From NCBI GenBank assembly GCA_964017045.1, contig OZ024797.1, positions 11,873,062 through 11,937,061 of the forward strand: DNA of 64,000 bases, written 5' to 3'. Shown piece after piece: positions 36,801 to 48,800 of this stretch. Made by a program: the position numbers and the translations under genes. Position 1 is the first letter of the stretch; every line of letters begins with the position of its first letter. The notes under the pieces were generated by a model that saw only the letters and a list, made by a program, of their open reading frames with translations, was not told where the DNA came from and searched no databases. The DNA is from Omphiscola glabra (taxonomy: Eukaryota; Mollusca; Gastropoda; Lymnaeidae).

Positions 36801-39800
36801 TTTGCCTCTGGTGGGGCTGCTTCCATTTCACAGCTGGCCCTCCCCTACTCAACATGTTAAAAAGGCCGGCAGGTTGGGGTGTAAGACTGTCTAAAGGACT
36901 ATTGTTTAAAGGCCGGCATATATTATAGGAAATGAAAAGTTACGTTTTTATTTTTTTTGTTAACACTTTGAACCACCGGGTATTTTCTCAAAGATCACAA
37001 ACACATAAGATCACATCCCAAAATACCCGGACACGGTGTAAAAAAACAACGCCCCCACCCCCCTCCACCCCGGTCAAGCCCTAGTACATAATATAAATGA
37101 GACGTTAGACGGCATTTAAAGTACACACCAGGTGCGAAAAATCACGTTCAGCATTGGCGCATCTATGTAATGAGACACCATATCATGATATAATATGTAA
37201 ATGAGACTGTCATCAAGAAATGGTCATCTGAGTAGTCAGCGGGACAGAAATAATTATGATGACCTACGTCAAGGCGGAGATTTCAGACGGTGGACCCTTT
37301 TCTGAAGTTAACGAACTTTTTAAGGAAATCAGCTAGTGGATAAACAGGTCTTTTATTCATTAGAAAACAACAGTAATTACTTTCTCCCTGTTCCACAAGA
37401 GTCAAAGTGACCTGCTTAGTTGAATGACTTGCTTAGTTAAATGACTTGCTTAGTTAAATGACTTTCTTAGTTAAATGAAACCGTCATCAAGTAAAAATTC
37501 AACATTTAAAATAAAAATTTGACCATTTACGTTTTAAAAAAAAAATTACTTTTTATCTAATGTAATGTCAGGTTAAAAATGGACATTTTTCTGTTAACTT
37601 TTAAAATTTAGTTTTGAATGGATTCTGCAACATTTCGCATTCTCATTCTCTACCGGTAAGTAGAGTGACAGATGTGTTTGTGAAAAATAAAAAGTGTGTG
37701 TGTGGGGGGGGGGGGGGGGTTGAGGGGTGAAAATGCACTTTTAGTTATAGTAAGCACAATTTAAAAAATGCCCCTAGATTTGTTTCGCTGTCGTTGATAG
37801 CCAGTTCCAGTTCAATTTTTAAAACGAATCCACCCCTTAGAAAATGCTGTAGCAATGTTGGCCATTGAAACAACTTATTCCTTGACTTACCTTACACGGC
37901 AAGCAAACTAAATTACACGGTAAGCAAACTAAATTACACGGTAAGCAAACTAAATTACACGGTAAGCAAACTAAATTACACGGTAAGCAAACTAAATTAC
38001 ACGGCAAGCAAACTAAATTACACGGCAAGCAAACTAAATTACACGGTAAGCAAACTAAATTACACGGCAAGCAAACTAAACATATTCCTTGACCTACTTA
38101 CCTTACACGGCATGCAAACTAAACATATTCCTTGACCTACTTACCTTACACGACAATCAAACTAAACTTATTCCTTGACCTACTTACCTTACACGGCAAG
38201 CAAACTAAACATATTATTCCTTGACCTACTTACCTTACACGACAAGCAAACTAAACTTATAACTCGAACTACTTAACTTACATTGAAAGCAAACCATATT
38301 CCTTGACCTACTTACCTTACACGGCAAGCAAACTAAGGCTCCGAAGTAATGTCCACTCGCTTGCTCCCCACAGACGTCACACCTCTGGGTCGAGTCCAGC
38401 TTACTCTGCTGACGCGCCGCCGCGTCATCGTTCTTCTCTTCCCTCTTCCTCTTCCATCCTTTCTTCACTGAAACTCCTTCCATCACCCTACCAGCCCCTC
38501 TGCCACCTGGACCCGTCCTCATCTCAGAACGAGGCTGTGATATCAGAACCGGAACCCCTTCATTAACATAATCGTAATGGCCTACAATTTCCCCTTCCGG
38601 TATTGGGTTATAAGGGGTGTGAGGCTGCGGCACGAAGGCGAGGGGGTTGGTGTCTAGCACCTGCTGTTCTTGGTGGTGCTGTTGCAACTGATGCCGATGG
38701 AGGAGGCCGGCCAGATGGTGGTGCTGTTGGTGTTGGTGATGCTGCTCTTGTTGCTGGTGATGCTGCTGGTGCTGTTGTTGATGCTGTTGTTGTTGTTGTT
38801 GTTGCTGGTGCTGTTGGTGTTGCTGATGCTGTGACTGGGCCGGTGATGACGACGGGGAATCGGATGCCAGCAGGTCGGGTGCCGACTCGTCCAGTGGGAT
38901 ATCACCATAGGAGTTGGAGACAGGGTCTGGCGAGGAAAGACATTGAGAAATAGAAATGAAGCTGCGAGTTTATGCTTAAAGGTACAAAATAAATACAACA
39001 ACCCAAATTAGGGATAGATAAACTTGTGGTACCTGAAATAAATTACTCTTAAATTTACAATAAACTCTCCTTTTGAAATCCTTTGTATTTACTTCGCCTT
39101 TGTTTGTGGCTGGCTGGGTGGCAATTTTTCGGACGGCTAATTGACACACTTCCCATCAAGCTATCGAGCAGAAACTTGACACATAGACTTGTTGCCGATG
39201 GCAACACGTTTATTAAAATTTGCATCCCAACACCCAAATCCCCCCCCCCAAAAATCAGTTTTTCACGTTTTTCAAGGGGAAGATAAAATAAAATTCCCGA
39301 TAACTGCGCTAATTGTGTTGGTGAAATAAATCAGCAGTGTATAAGTGGGTGCGTCATTCGAATATTAATATAGTAATGTGCGTTTAACAAGCATATCATT
39401 AGTTAATTATTCATAATTAAGGATAAGAAGTGGGGAAAGAAGCAACTGGTAGCAAATTACCAACCAGTAGCAAGTGACCAACTGGTAGCAAGTGACCAAC
39501 CGGTAGCAAGTGACCAACCGGTAGCAAGTGACTAACCGGTAGCAAGTGACCAACCAATAGCAAGTGAGACCAAACCTCTCAACTATTCTTAACACAGTTT
39601 TTCATTCATTAATAAACAATAAAAATTAAACTACTATAAAAATCAACTTTTTTAACTCATTATATTTTTTAAATAATTTAATTTTGTATCCCTGGATTAC
39701 CCGGGATGAGGAAAACGTAGTTCCCGTCTCCAAGGGATAAAAAAAACACCGTGAAATTAAAAAAACTTAATTTAGCATAAACGAAACAATTCATCAACTG

Positions 39801-42800
39801 AATTCGAGGTTAAACTTTTCAGGACGAGACAAAGCTCTAACAGTTTAAGGGCTTGTCTGAGGCTATCAATCCTAATCCGCTTAACGTATTAGTCAGTAGA
39901 TTAATGTCAAACATAGAAAGAACTGGGACCAAAATGCGAAGAACGTGACTAATGACTAATCCCAGGTCTTTTTCTGAAACTCCCACAAACAAACTGTACA
40001 TGTTTTAACCTTTGGCGTATGAAGCGTGTGGCGCCGTCCTAGTTAAACAACTACACAATACATTTTTTAAAAAAATAACACCAATTGATTGGTATATATT
40101 TTCTATTATTGTGTTCCTCCGCTACAGCACACACTCACTTAACCGGAATTGGTTAATACCGGGTGCAGATTAACCGGAAAAAACAATGCACACGTTTTGT
40201 GTTCCCAAAATGTCTACTTAAAACCAGCGTGATGTTATGATCTCAGTACTATCGATTCGTCTTGTTTCATGTTATGATCTCAGTACTATCGTTTCGTCCC
40301 GTTTCATGTTATGATCTCAGAACTATCAATTCGTCCCGTTTCATGTTATGATCTCAGTACTATCGATTCGTCCCGTTTCATGTTATGATCTCAGTACTAT
40401 CGATTCGTCCCGTTTCATTTTATGATCTCAGTACTATCGATTCGTCCCGTTTCATGTTATGATCTCAGTACTATCGTTTCGTCCCGTTTCATGTTATGAT
40501 CTCAGTACTATCGATTCGTCCCGTTTCATGTTATGATCTCAGTACTATCGATTCGTCCCGTTTCATTTTATGATCTCAGTACTATCGATTCGTCCCGTTT
40601 CATGTTATGATCTCAGTACTATCGTTTCGTCCCGTTTCATGTTATGATCTCAGTACTATCGATTCGTCCCGTTTCATGTTATGATCTCAGTACTATCGAT
40701 TCGTCCCGTTTCATGTTATGATCTCAGTACTATCGATTCGTCCCGTTTCATTTTATGATCTCAGTACTATCGATTCGTCCCGTTTCATGTTATGATCTCA
40801 GTACTATCGATTCGTCCCGTTTCATGTTATGATCTCAGTACTATCGATTCGTCCCGTTTCATGTTATGATCTCAGTACTATCGATTCGTCCCGTTTCATG
40901 TTATGATCTCAGTACTATCGATTCGTCCCGTTTCATGTTATGATCTCAGTACTATCGATTCGTCCCGTTTCATGTTATGATCTCAGTACTATCGATTCGT
41001 CCCGTGTCATGCTATGATCTCAGTACTATCGATTCGTCCCGTTTCATGTTATGATCTCAGTACTATCGATTCGTCCCGTTTCATTTTATGATCTCAGTAC
41101 TATCGATTCGTCCCGTTTCATGTTATAATCTCAGTACTATCGATTCGTCCCGTTTCATGTTATGATCTCAGTACTATCGATTCGTCCCGTTTCATGTTAT
41201 GATCTCAGTACTATCGATTCGTCCCGTTTCATGTTATGATCTCAGTACTATCGATTCGTCCCGTTTCATGTTATGATCTCAGTACTATCGATTCGTCCCG
41301 TTTCATGTTATGATCTCAGTACTATCGATTCGTCCCGTTTCATGTTATGATCTCAGTACTATCGATTCGTCCCGTTTCATGTTATGATCTCAGTACTATC
41401 GATTCGTCCCGTTTCATGTTTTGATCTCAGTACTATCGATTCGTCCCGTTTCATGCTATGATCTCAGTACTATCAATTCGTCCCGTTTCATGTTATGATC
41501 TCAGTACTATCGATTCGTCCTGTTTCATGTTATGATCTCAGTACTATCGATTCGTCCCGTTTCATGCTATGATCTCAGTACTATCGATTCGTCCCGTTTC
41601 ATGCTATGATCTCAGTACTATCGATTCGTCCTGTTTCATGCTATGATCTCAGTACTATCGATTCGTCCCGTTTCATGTTATGATCTCAGTACTATCGATT
41701 CGTCCCGTTTCATGTTATGATCTCAGTACTATCGATTAGTCCCGTTTCATGTTATGATCTCAGTACTATCGATTCGTCCCGTTTCATGTTATGATCTCAG
41801 TGCTATCGATTCGTAACGTTTCATGTTATGATCTCAGTACTATCGATTCGTCCCGTTTCATGTTTTGATCTCAGTACTATCGATTCGTCCCGTTTCATGT
41901 TATGATCTCAGTACTATCGATTCGTCCCGTTTCATGTTTTGATCTCAGTACTATCGATTCGTCCCGTTTCATGCTATGATCTCAGTACTATCGATTCGTC
42001 CCGTTTCATGCTATGATCTCAGTACTATCGATTCGTCCCGTTTCATGTTATGATCTCAGTACTATCGATTCGTCCCGTTTCATGCTATGATCTCAGTACT
42101 ATCGATTCGTCCCGTTTCATGTTATGATCTTAGTACTATCGATTCGTCCCGTTTCATGCTATGATCTCAGTACTATCGATTCGTCCCGTTTCATGTTATG
42201 ATCTCAGTACTATCGATTCGTCCCGTTTCATGCTATGATCTCAGTACTATCGATTCGTCCCGTTTCATGTTATGATCTTAGTACTATCGATTCGTCGCGT
42301 TTCATGCTTTGATCTCAGTACTATCGATTCGTCCCGTTTCATGTTATGATCTCAGTACTATCGATTCGTCCCGTTTCATGTTATGATCTCAGTACTATCG
42401 ATTCGTCCCGTTTCATGTTATGATCTCAGTACTATCGATTCGTCCCGTTTCATGCTATGATCTCAGTACTATCGATTCGTCCCTTTTCATGTTATGATCT
42501 TAGTACTATCGATTCGTCCCGTTTCATGCTTTGATCTTAGTACTATCGATTCGTCCCGTTTCATGTTATGATCTCAGTACTATCGATTCGTCCCGTTTCA
42601 TGTTATGATCTCAGTACTATCGATTCGTCCCGTTTCATGCTATGATCTCAGTACTATCGATTCGTCCCGTTTCATGTTATGATCTCAGTACTATCGATTC
42701 GTCCCGTTTCATGCTATGATCTCAGTACTATCGATTCGTCCCGTTTCATGTGATGATCTCAGTACTATCGATTCGTCCCGTTTCATGTTATGATCTCAGT

Positions 42801-45800
42801 ACTATCGATTCGTCCCGTTTCATGTTATGATCTCAGTACTATCGATTCGTCCCGTTTCATGTTATGATCTCAGTACTATCGATTCGTCCCGTTTCATGCT
42901 ATGATCTCAGTACTATCGATTCGTCCCGTTTCATGTCATGATCTCAGTACTATCGATTCGTCCCGTTTCATGTCATGATCTCAGTACTATCGATTCGTCC
43001 CGTTTCATGTTATGATCTCAGTACTATCGATTCGTCCCGTTTCATGTTATGATCTCAGTACTATCGTTTCGTCCCGTTTCATGTTATGATCTCAGTACTA
43101 TCGATTCGTCCCGTTTCATGTTATGATCTCAGTACTATCGTTTCGTCCCGTTTCATCTTATGTGCAGCACACCTTGACTGGTTCAAGCTTTTAAAAAAAT
43201 TACATAAAGTGTAAAAAAAAAAATAATAATCTTCAGCTATTGGAAGTTAAAACCGATCCCTACAAGATCCCCGCGCATTAGTTTCCCCATCCCTTTATCC
43301 TAGTGGTCGGCGAACATTTTTTAAAACCATTAACACTAAATAACCATGTTACGTCCCAGTTACCCCCCCCCCCCACCCTTTTCCCCAACCCCCGTATGAA
43401 AGGAAGAAAAGCATAGACTTTAAACTTCAAAATGTCTGAATCTATTTATAGAGAGAATACAATTATAAATATCCAAGTACGAAATGAATGGATGAAATAA
43501 TTTAATAAAAATCTCTTCAAATTTCACAGAGATGATGTTTTATCTTTATACAATGACATCAAAAGTAGGGCTTTCTTGGGGGGGGGGGGGTGTTTAAATG
43601 ATTGATTTCACCTGGGTGAAGACTTCTCGAAGGTTTTGTTCCTTCAAAAGGCAGCAACTTTTTGACTGCCTCCCCGTGAGCGATTTTGAGAATCTTTGCA
43701 TCGCTTGAAGTTTTGAGCTTCAGCAGTGGCGTCACTAGGGGTAGCGGGGGCGTGGAGAGCACTCAGAACATCCTCTCAGAGGGCAGACACCCTCATAGGG
43801 GGTATATACCCTAAATGAAAATTCGAAAGAGCTCGATCAAGTCGATTTTTATTGCAGTAAAGTTTTAATACAAGAGCAGGGTGTCCCCTGTCACCAGAGC
43901 AGGGTGTCGGGTGTCACCTGAGCAGGATGTCACATGTCACTACAGCAGGATGTCACATGTCACTACAGCAGGGTGTCACCTGTCACTAGAGCAGGGTGTC
44001 ACCTGTCACCAGAGCAGGCTGACTCGGAAGAGGTCCATGGAAAAGTTCCGTGTGGGGAGACACCATGAGAATACCTCACTGGCTGGAACCAAATGTAGTG
44101 ACGCCCCTGAGCATAAGATCAAATATGCGACCAGTCCAAGAGGACCCCTACATGGCGGGATATGGCTGCTAGCCGTCGAGCCACTGGTAACCAGTGGCGT
44201 AACAACGGCTTGGCATTGGGGCAGTTGCCAAGGGCGCCGGCCTGCGCCAGTTGAAAAGGGCACCGCTAAATCTCTAATTTTTTATTTTTTATTTAAATAT
44301 CAAGGGCGCCAAAAATAAATTAGCCAAGGGCGTCAAAAATCCAGTTACGCCTCTGCTGGTAACCACCAGTTGTTGAGTGCGTGCGGCCATTACACGCTTC
44401 AAATATTTGTATTCATGTCTGTTGAGTCCTCATTATCTCAAAGATGGCAATTTTCACCCCCATTTAAAGGCAGTGTATTCCAGTTCAGCGACAACTGCTT
44501 ATTTTCATAACATTATCTGGGAGTCGGGTATCAAGGGGTTAATGAGCGTTTAACGACCAAATAAAAAAAATCTCGCAATTGTGAATATATGATTTATGCT
44601 TAAAGTGCTGCGCAAAAAGATTTATGGTCAAAGCACTTCACATGAAGATTTATGGTCAAAGTACTTCACATGAAGATTTATGGTCAAAGTACTTCACATG
44701 AAGATTTATGGTCAAAGTACTTCACATGAAGATTTATGGTCAAAGTACTTCACATGAAGATTTATGGTCAAAGTACTTCACATGAAGATTTATGGTCAAA
44801 GTACTTCATATGAAGATTTATGGTCAAAGTACTGTACATGAAGATTTATGGTCAACGCACTTCAAAATGAAGATTTATGGTCAAAGTACTTCACATGAAG
44901 ATTTATGGTCAAAGTACTTCACATGAAGATTTATGGTCAAAGTACTTCACATGAAGATTTATGGTCAAAGTACTTCACATGAAGATTTATGGTCAAAGTA
45001 CTTCACATGAATATTTATGGTCAAAGTACTTCACATGAAGATTTATGGTCAACGCACTTCAAAATGAAGATTTATGGTCAAAGTACTTACTGCACATGAA
45101 GATTTACGGAAGATAGTGCAAGTGGATGAATGAAATGAAATGAACGAGTAAAAAGAAATACAAAATAAAAGTTTGTGGGCGATGTAAATCAGATTGAGAG
45201 CGTGAATAAAAGCAATGGCACTGGGGACAGGGAAACGGTGGAAGAATGGGAATGAAAAAGAAAAGGCGTACTAATGTGAGAGAGAAAGATTAAATAAGGA
45301 AGGAAAAGAGAAAATAATTATGAACAAGGAGAGAGAAAAAAATGAGACATCAGAGCCGCAGTCTATTAGTGGCGACATCTTGTTGAGGATATGGAACCAG
45401 ACCGTGGAGGGTGGAGGGGGAGGGTGCCTATTTTGAATCTGGTGCACGTTTCGATTTGTGGTGTCATGTTAACGGCGCGCCATTTTGGACTTTTCCCACT
45501 TTGGTGGTGCGTGTTTCGTTTGATTTTAGCTATATATAGTAACACACATGTTTTTGGACTAGATTTAAAAACGACCAATACACACTGTATAAGGGCGGAT
45601 AGAGTTTTGACTGTGCTACAAGCTGTATCTGTTTTAGAAGTGCAGTGAGCTATCAAGACGGACGTATCTTAACCCATACTGTAAACAGTGTATACGAATG
45701 ATACATTTAAGACTAGGCTATAAAAAATAATGAATGTTGATGGCATATGCCAGTGGTCGGCAAACTCATTAGTCAATAGAGCCAAAAATGAGCAGCGGGA

Positions 45801-48800
45801 CGATGAAAAAAATTTTGAAAGCCCAATTTCTTTTCAAGAACCTTTCGAGAACCATGTTTTTCGGAGTTAAAACAGATTCGTTGCCGACTGGCCAAGCCGC
45901 ACTCAGGTCGCTAAGGAGCCACATGCGGCTAACGAGCCGCGATTTGCCGACCACTGGCATAAGCTAAAATGACAATTTAAGTCTTTAGATTCGGTGCTGG
46001 ATAAAGAAAGATTTGAAGCGCAATATAAGTTCCGGTTGTCGTAACTGCTGGAGAGGGCAGTGGTCGTAGCTGCCGGTGAGGGCAGTGGTTGTAACTGCCG
46101 GAGAGGGCGGTGGTCGTAACTGCCGGAGAGGGCGGTGGTCGTAACTGCCGGAGAGGGCAGTGGTCGTAACTGCTGGAGAGGGCAGTGGTCATAACTGCCG
46201 GAGATGGCAGTGGTCATAACTGCCGGAGAGGGCAGTGGTCGTAACTGCCGGAGAGGGCAGTGGTCGTATCTGCCGGAGAGGGCAGTGGTCGTAACTGCCG
46301 GAGAGGGCAGTGGTCGTATCTGCCGGAGAGGGCAGTGGTCGTAACTGCCGGAGAGGGCAGTGGTCGTAACTGCCGGAGAAGGCAGTGGTCGTAACTGCCG
46401 GAGAGGGCAGTGGTCGTAACTGCCGGAGAGGGAAGTGGTCGTAACTGACGGAGAGGGCAGTGGTTTCAACGCCATCAAAACTACTCAAAGAAAAACATTT
46501 ATTAAATACATTTAACTTTTGAAAAAAAAAAGGTACTCAAGCTCGCATTAGCCAAATCTGTTCGTAGTTAAAAACAAAGGAAATACTGCGGCAAGACTAC
46601 ACATAAAGGCGTGATTGAACATTTGCTATAAAATAAAGCCCGTGTCCAGCCGTGCAGCTGCAAGTACATGATCCTACTTAGTGGAGGGTTTCAGTGGATA
46701 GATTTCACGGATCCGATTAAGTTTGACGGCTCCAGAGAGCAGATTCGTCACTCCATTATCCACGAGTTCACCGTAGATCCACTTTATAAGATCAATTAAT
46801 GCAGGACATTGCGGCACTTGAAGAGAACAATCTAGCGCACCATCCCGTGATCGCCTTATGCAGAATGCATTACCTAAAACTTTTGGATCGATGGGTTTGT
46901 AATGTCCATGCTGCTGAGTACAGAGGCGGAAGCGGGGGGGGGGGGTTATCTGGGCACGTAGTCCCCTCCCCCCACTGACATATAGACACATCGTTTTAGC
47001 GTAACACTTCATGCAATTTTTTTTGTCCACTGGCGCTGGCTGGATTTAAGGAGACCCTGGTTTCCTCATAATCTCCAAACTAAAATAAAATACGTTCTAA
47101 TTTAATGTGACATTTGCCATTCACATACGGAACTTGATTTGTTACAACGTCACTAAGAAAACTTGACAAAAAAAGTGTTTTTGTTGTTGTGAGAAGCAAT
47201 TTTTATAAACTATTTTGACGAGTAAATATTTAGTTGCCGAAAGTCATGATAGAAAAAAAGGAGACAGATTGATTCCTTCAAAGTTTGGCACGGGGCTACG
47301 GAGCCGAGGTTGCCTACCCCTGATATAGAAAGTGTCCCATCGTCATTTGTAATATGCGTGGGAAATCCACACGTCTTTCGTGTTGATTAGGTGGCCAGCT
47401 CATTTGGTTTAATCAACAATCTAAATATAAATGAATTATAACGTTTTCCCAAAACATTTCTAGCAAAAAAACTCCCTACATGAATTGGAAATATAGCTTG
47501 TTAAAAGTACATATTTTAAAAATTATTAAAAATTTTAGATTGATTTTTAAAAAAATGTTTGGGAGGTTTGGGCGGCCGGGGGTGGGGGCGCAGAAGGATC
47601 AATGAAGATAAAAATATTTGTTCCAAAAGAGAAATGTCATGATTTAAATCTTTCGCATTCAAATGAAAGGATTTGTTGTGCAATATACGATTTTTAAAAA
47701 TAGAAATATGGATACCGAAAGTATGATCGCAGTACGTATAGACTATATAAATATATATTATCAATAATATAAAAGGTTTGAACAGTTAAACATATAATAC
47801 ATTAACGTTACATGAGTTAAATACGCCAAGTCTTCATCAGTTCGGCCATTATGAATAAAAAAAAATTCATTAATGCATTTTTCGGCCTATTAAATTAATT
47901 GATGAAACTTGCAAAATTTTGAATCGTATTGAAACTTCAAAAGAAGCACAATGACTGCATTACATATATATAAATAAATAAATAGATATATAACACATAT
48001 TTTCATCAAACGCAACGACACAAATCAAAAGCTACCTTGCTGACAAGTTGTAACACCCTTCATTATACTTTAGGCCTTTTTTTGCGTTCATTTTGTTTCC
48101 CCAACTTTCTTTGCATGCGCGCGAGCGTTTGTGTGTGTGTGCGTGTGGGAGGAGGGGGGTGAAAAAAAAACACACGTTCAAACAACTAAAAAAAAACAAC
48201 AAATGGCCAATATATTTATATCAGACTTTGAGGCTCGGCAACAAGGAAATTGCCGCAGAACGCGAGTGTAAACTTGGCTAAAACTAATTGTAAACTTGGC
48301 TAATTGAAGCGTCAGCCTAAACCTGGCCACCGCTGGGGGAAACAAGGGAGCCGACTGCAGAGATCTGGGGATGTGTTTCGCGTTTATTTATTCTGCAGCG
48401 CTCTTTATCCCAAACACAAGGAAAAAGTTTCGATATAAACATGTAGACGCCAAGGTAAACAAAAGAGTTGTGTACGCATAAAATGGATGGGAAATATTAG
48501 CCAGGCGGTACGTATTGCGCACGCAGAGGGCGGCGTTTAGTCGAGCGGACACTTTGGCTCCCACATCATGATGGCAGCGGGATGAATGTACACACGTCAT
48601 GTTATCGTGGGACTATCTTACAGAGATATAACAGTAGTTAAGAGACGGGCAGAGTGTGGTATAAAACGTTGGATGAATGCAGTTGTTTGGACAACACGAT
48701 GAAAAAAAAAGACTCAAGATATGACGCGAGGGTTATACAACAGGCCGGGGTGGGTCCCTGGGAGAACTGGAAAACTGTAGGGTAATTTTTAAGTTTTTGC

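Noticed and set aside
44520..44550. GGGTATCAAGGGGTTAA resembling a piggyBac terminus
   Set aside because: No paired inverted repeat bounded by TTAA found at a sensible distance; could be chance.
45903..46488. 191-codon Pro/Ser/Thr-rich minus frame
   Set aside because: The 25-bp array read through; the left end runs into a hAT MITE.
47289..47324. hAT-like end GGTTGCCTACCCCTG
   Set aside because: No matching opposite end or target duplication found nearby; at most a broken fragment.
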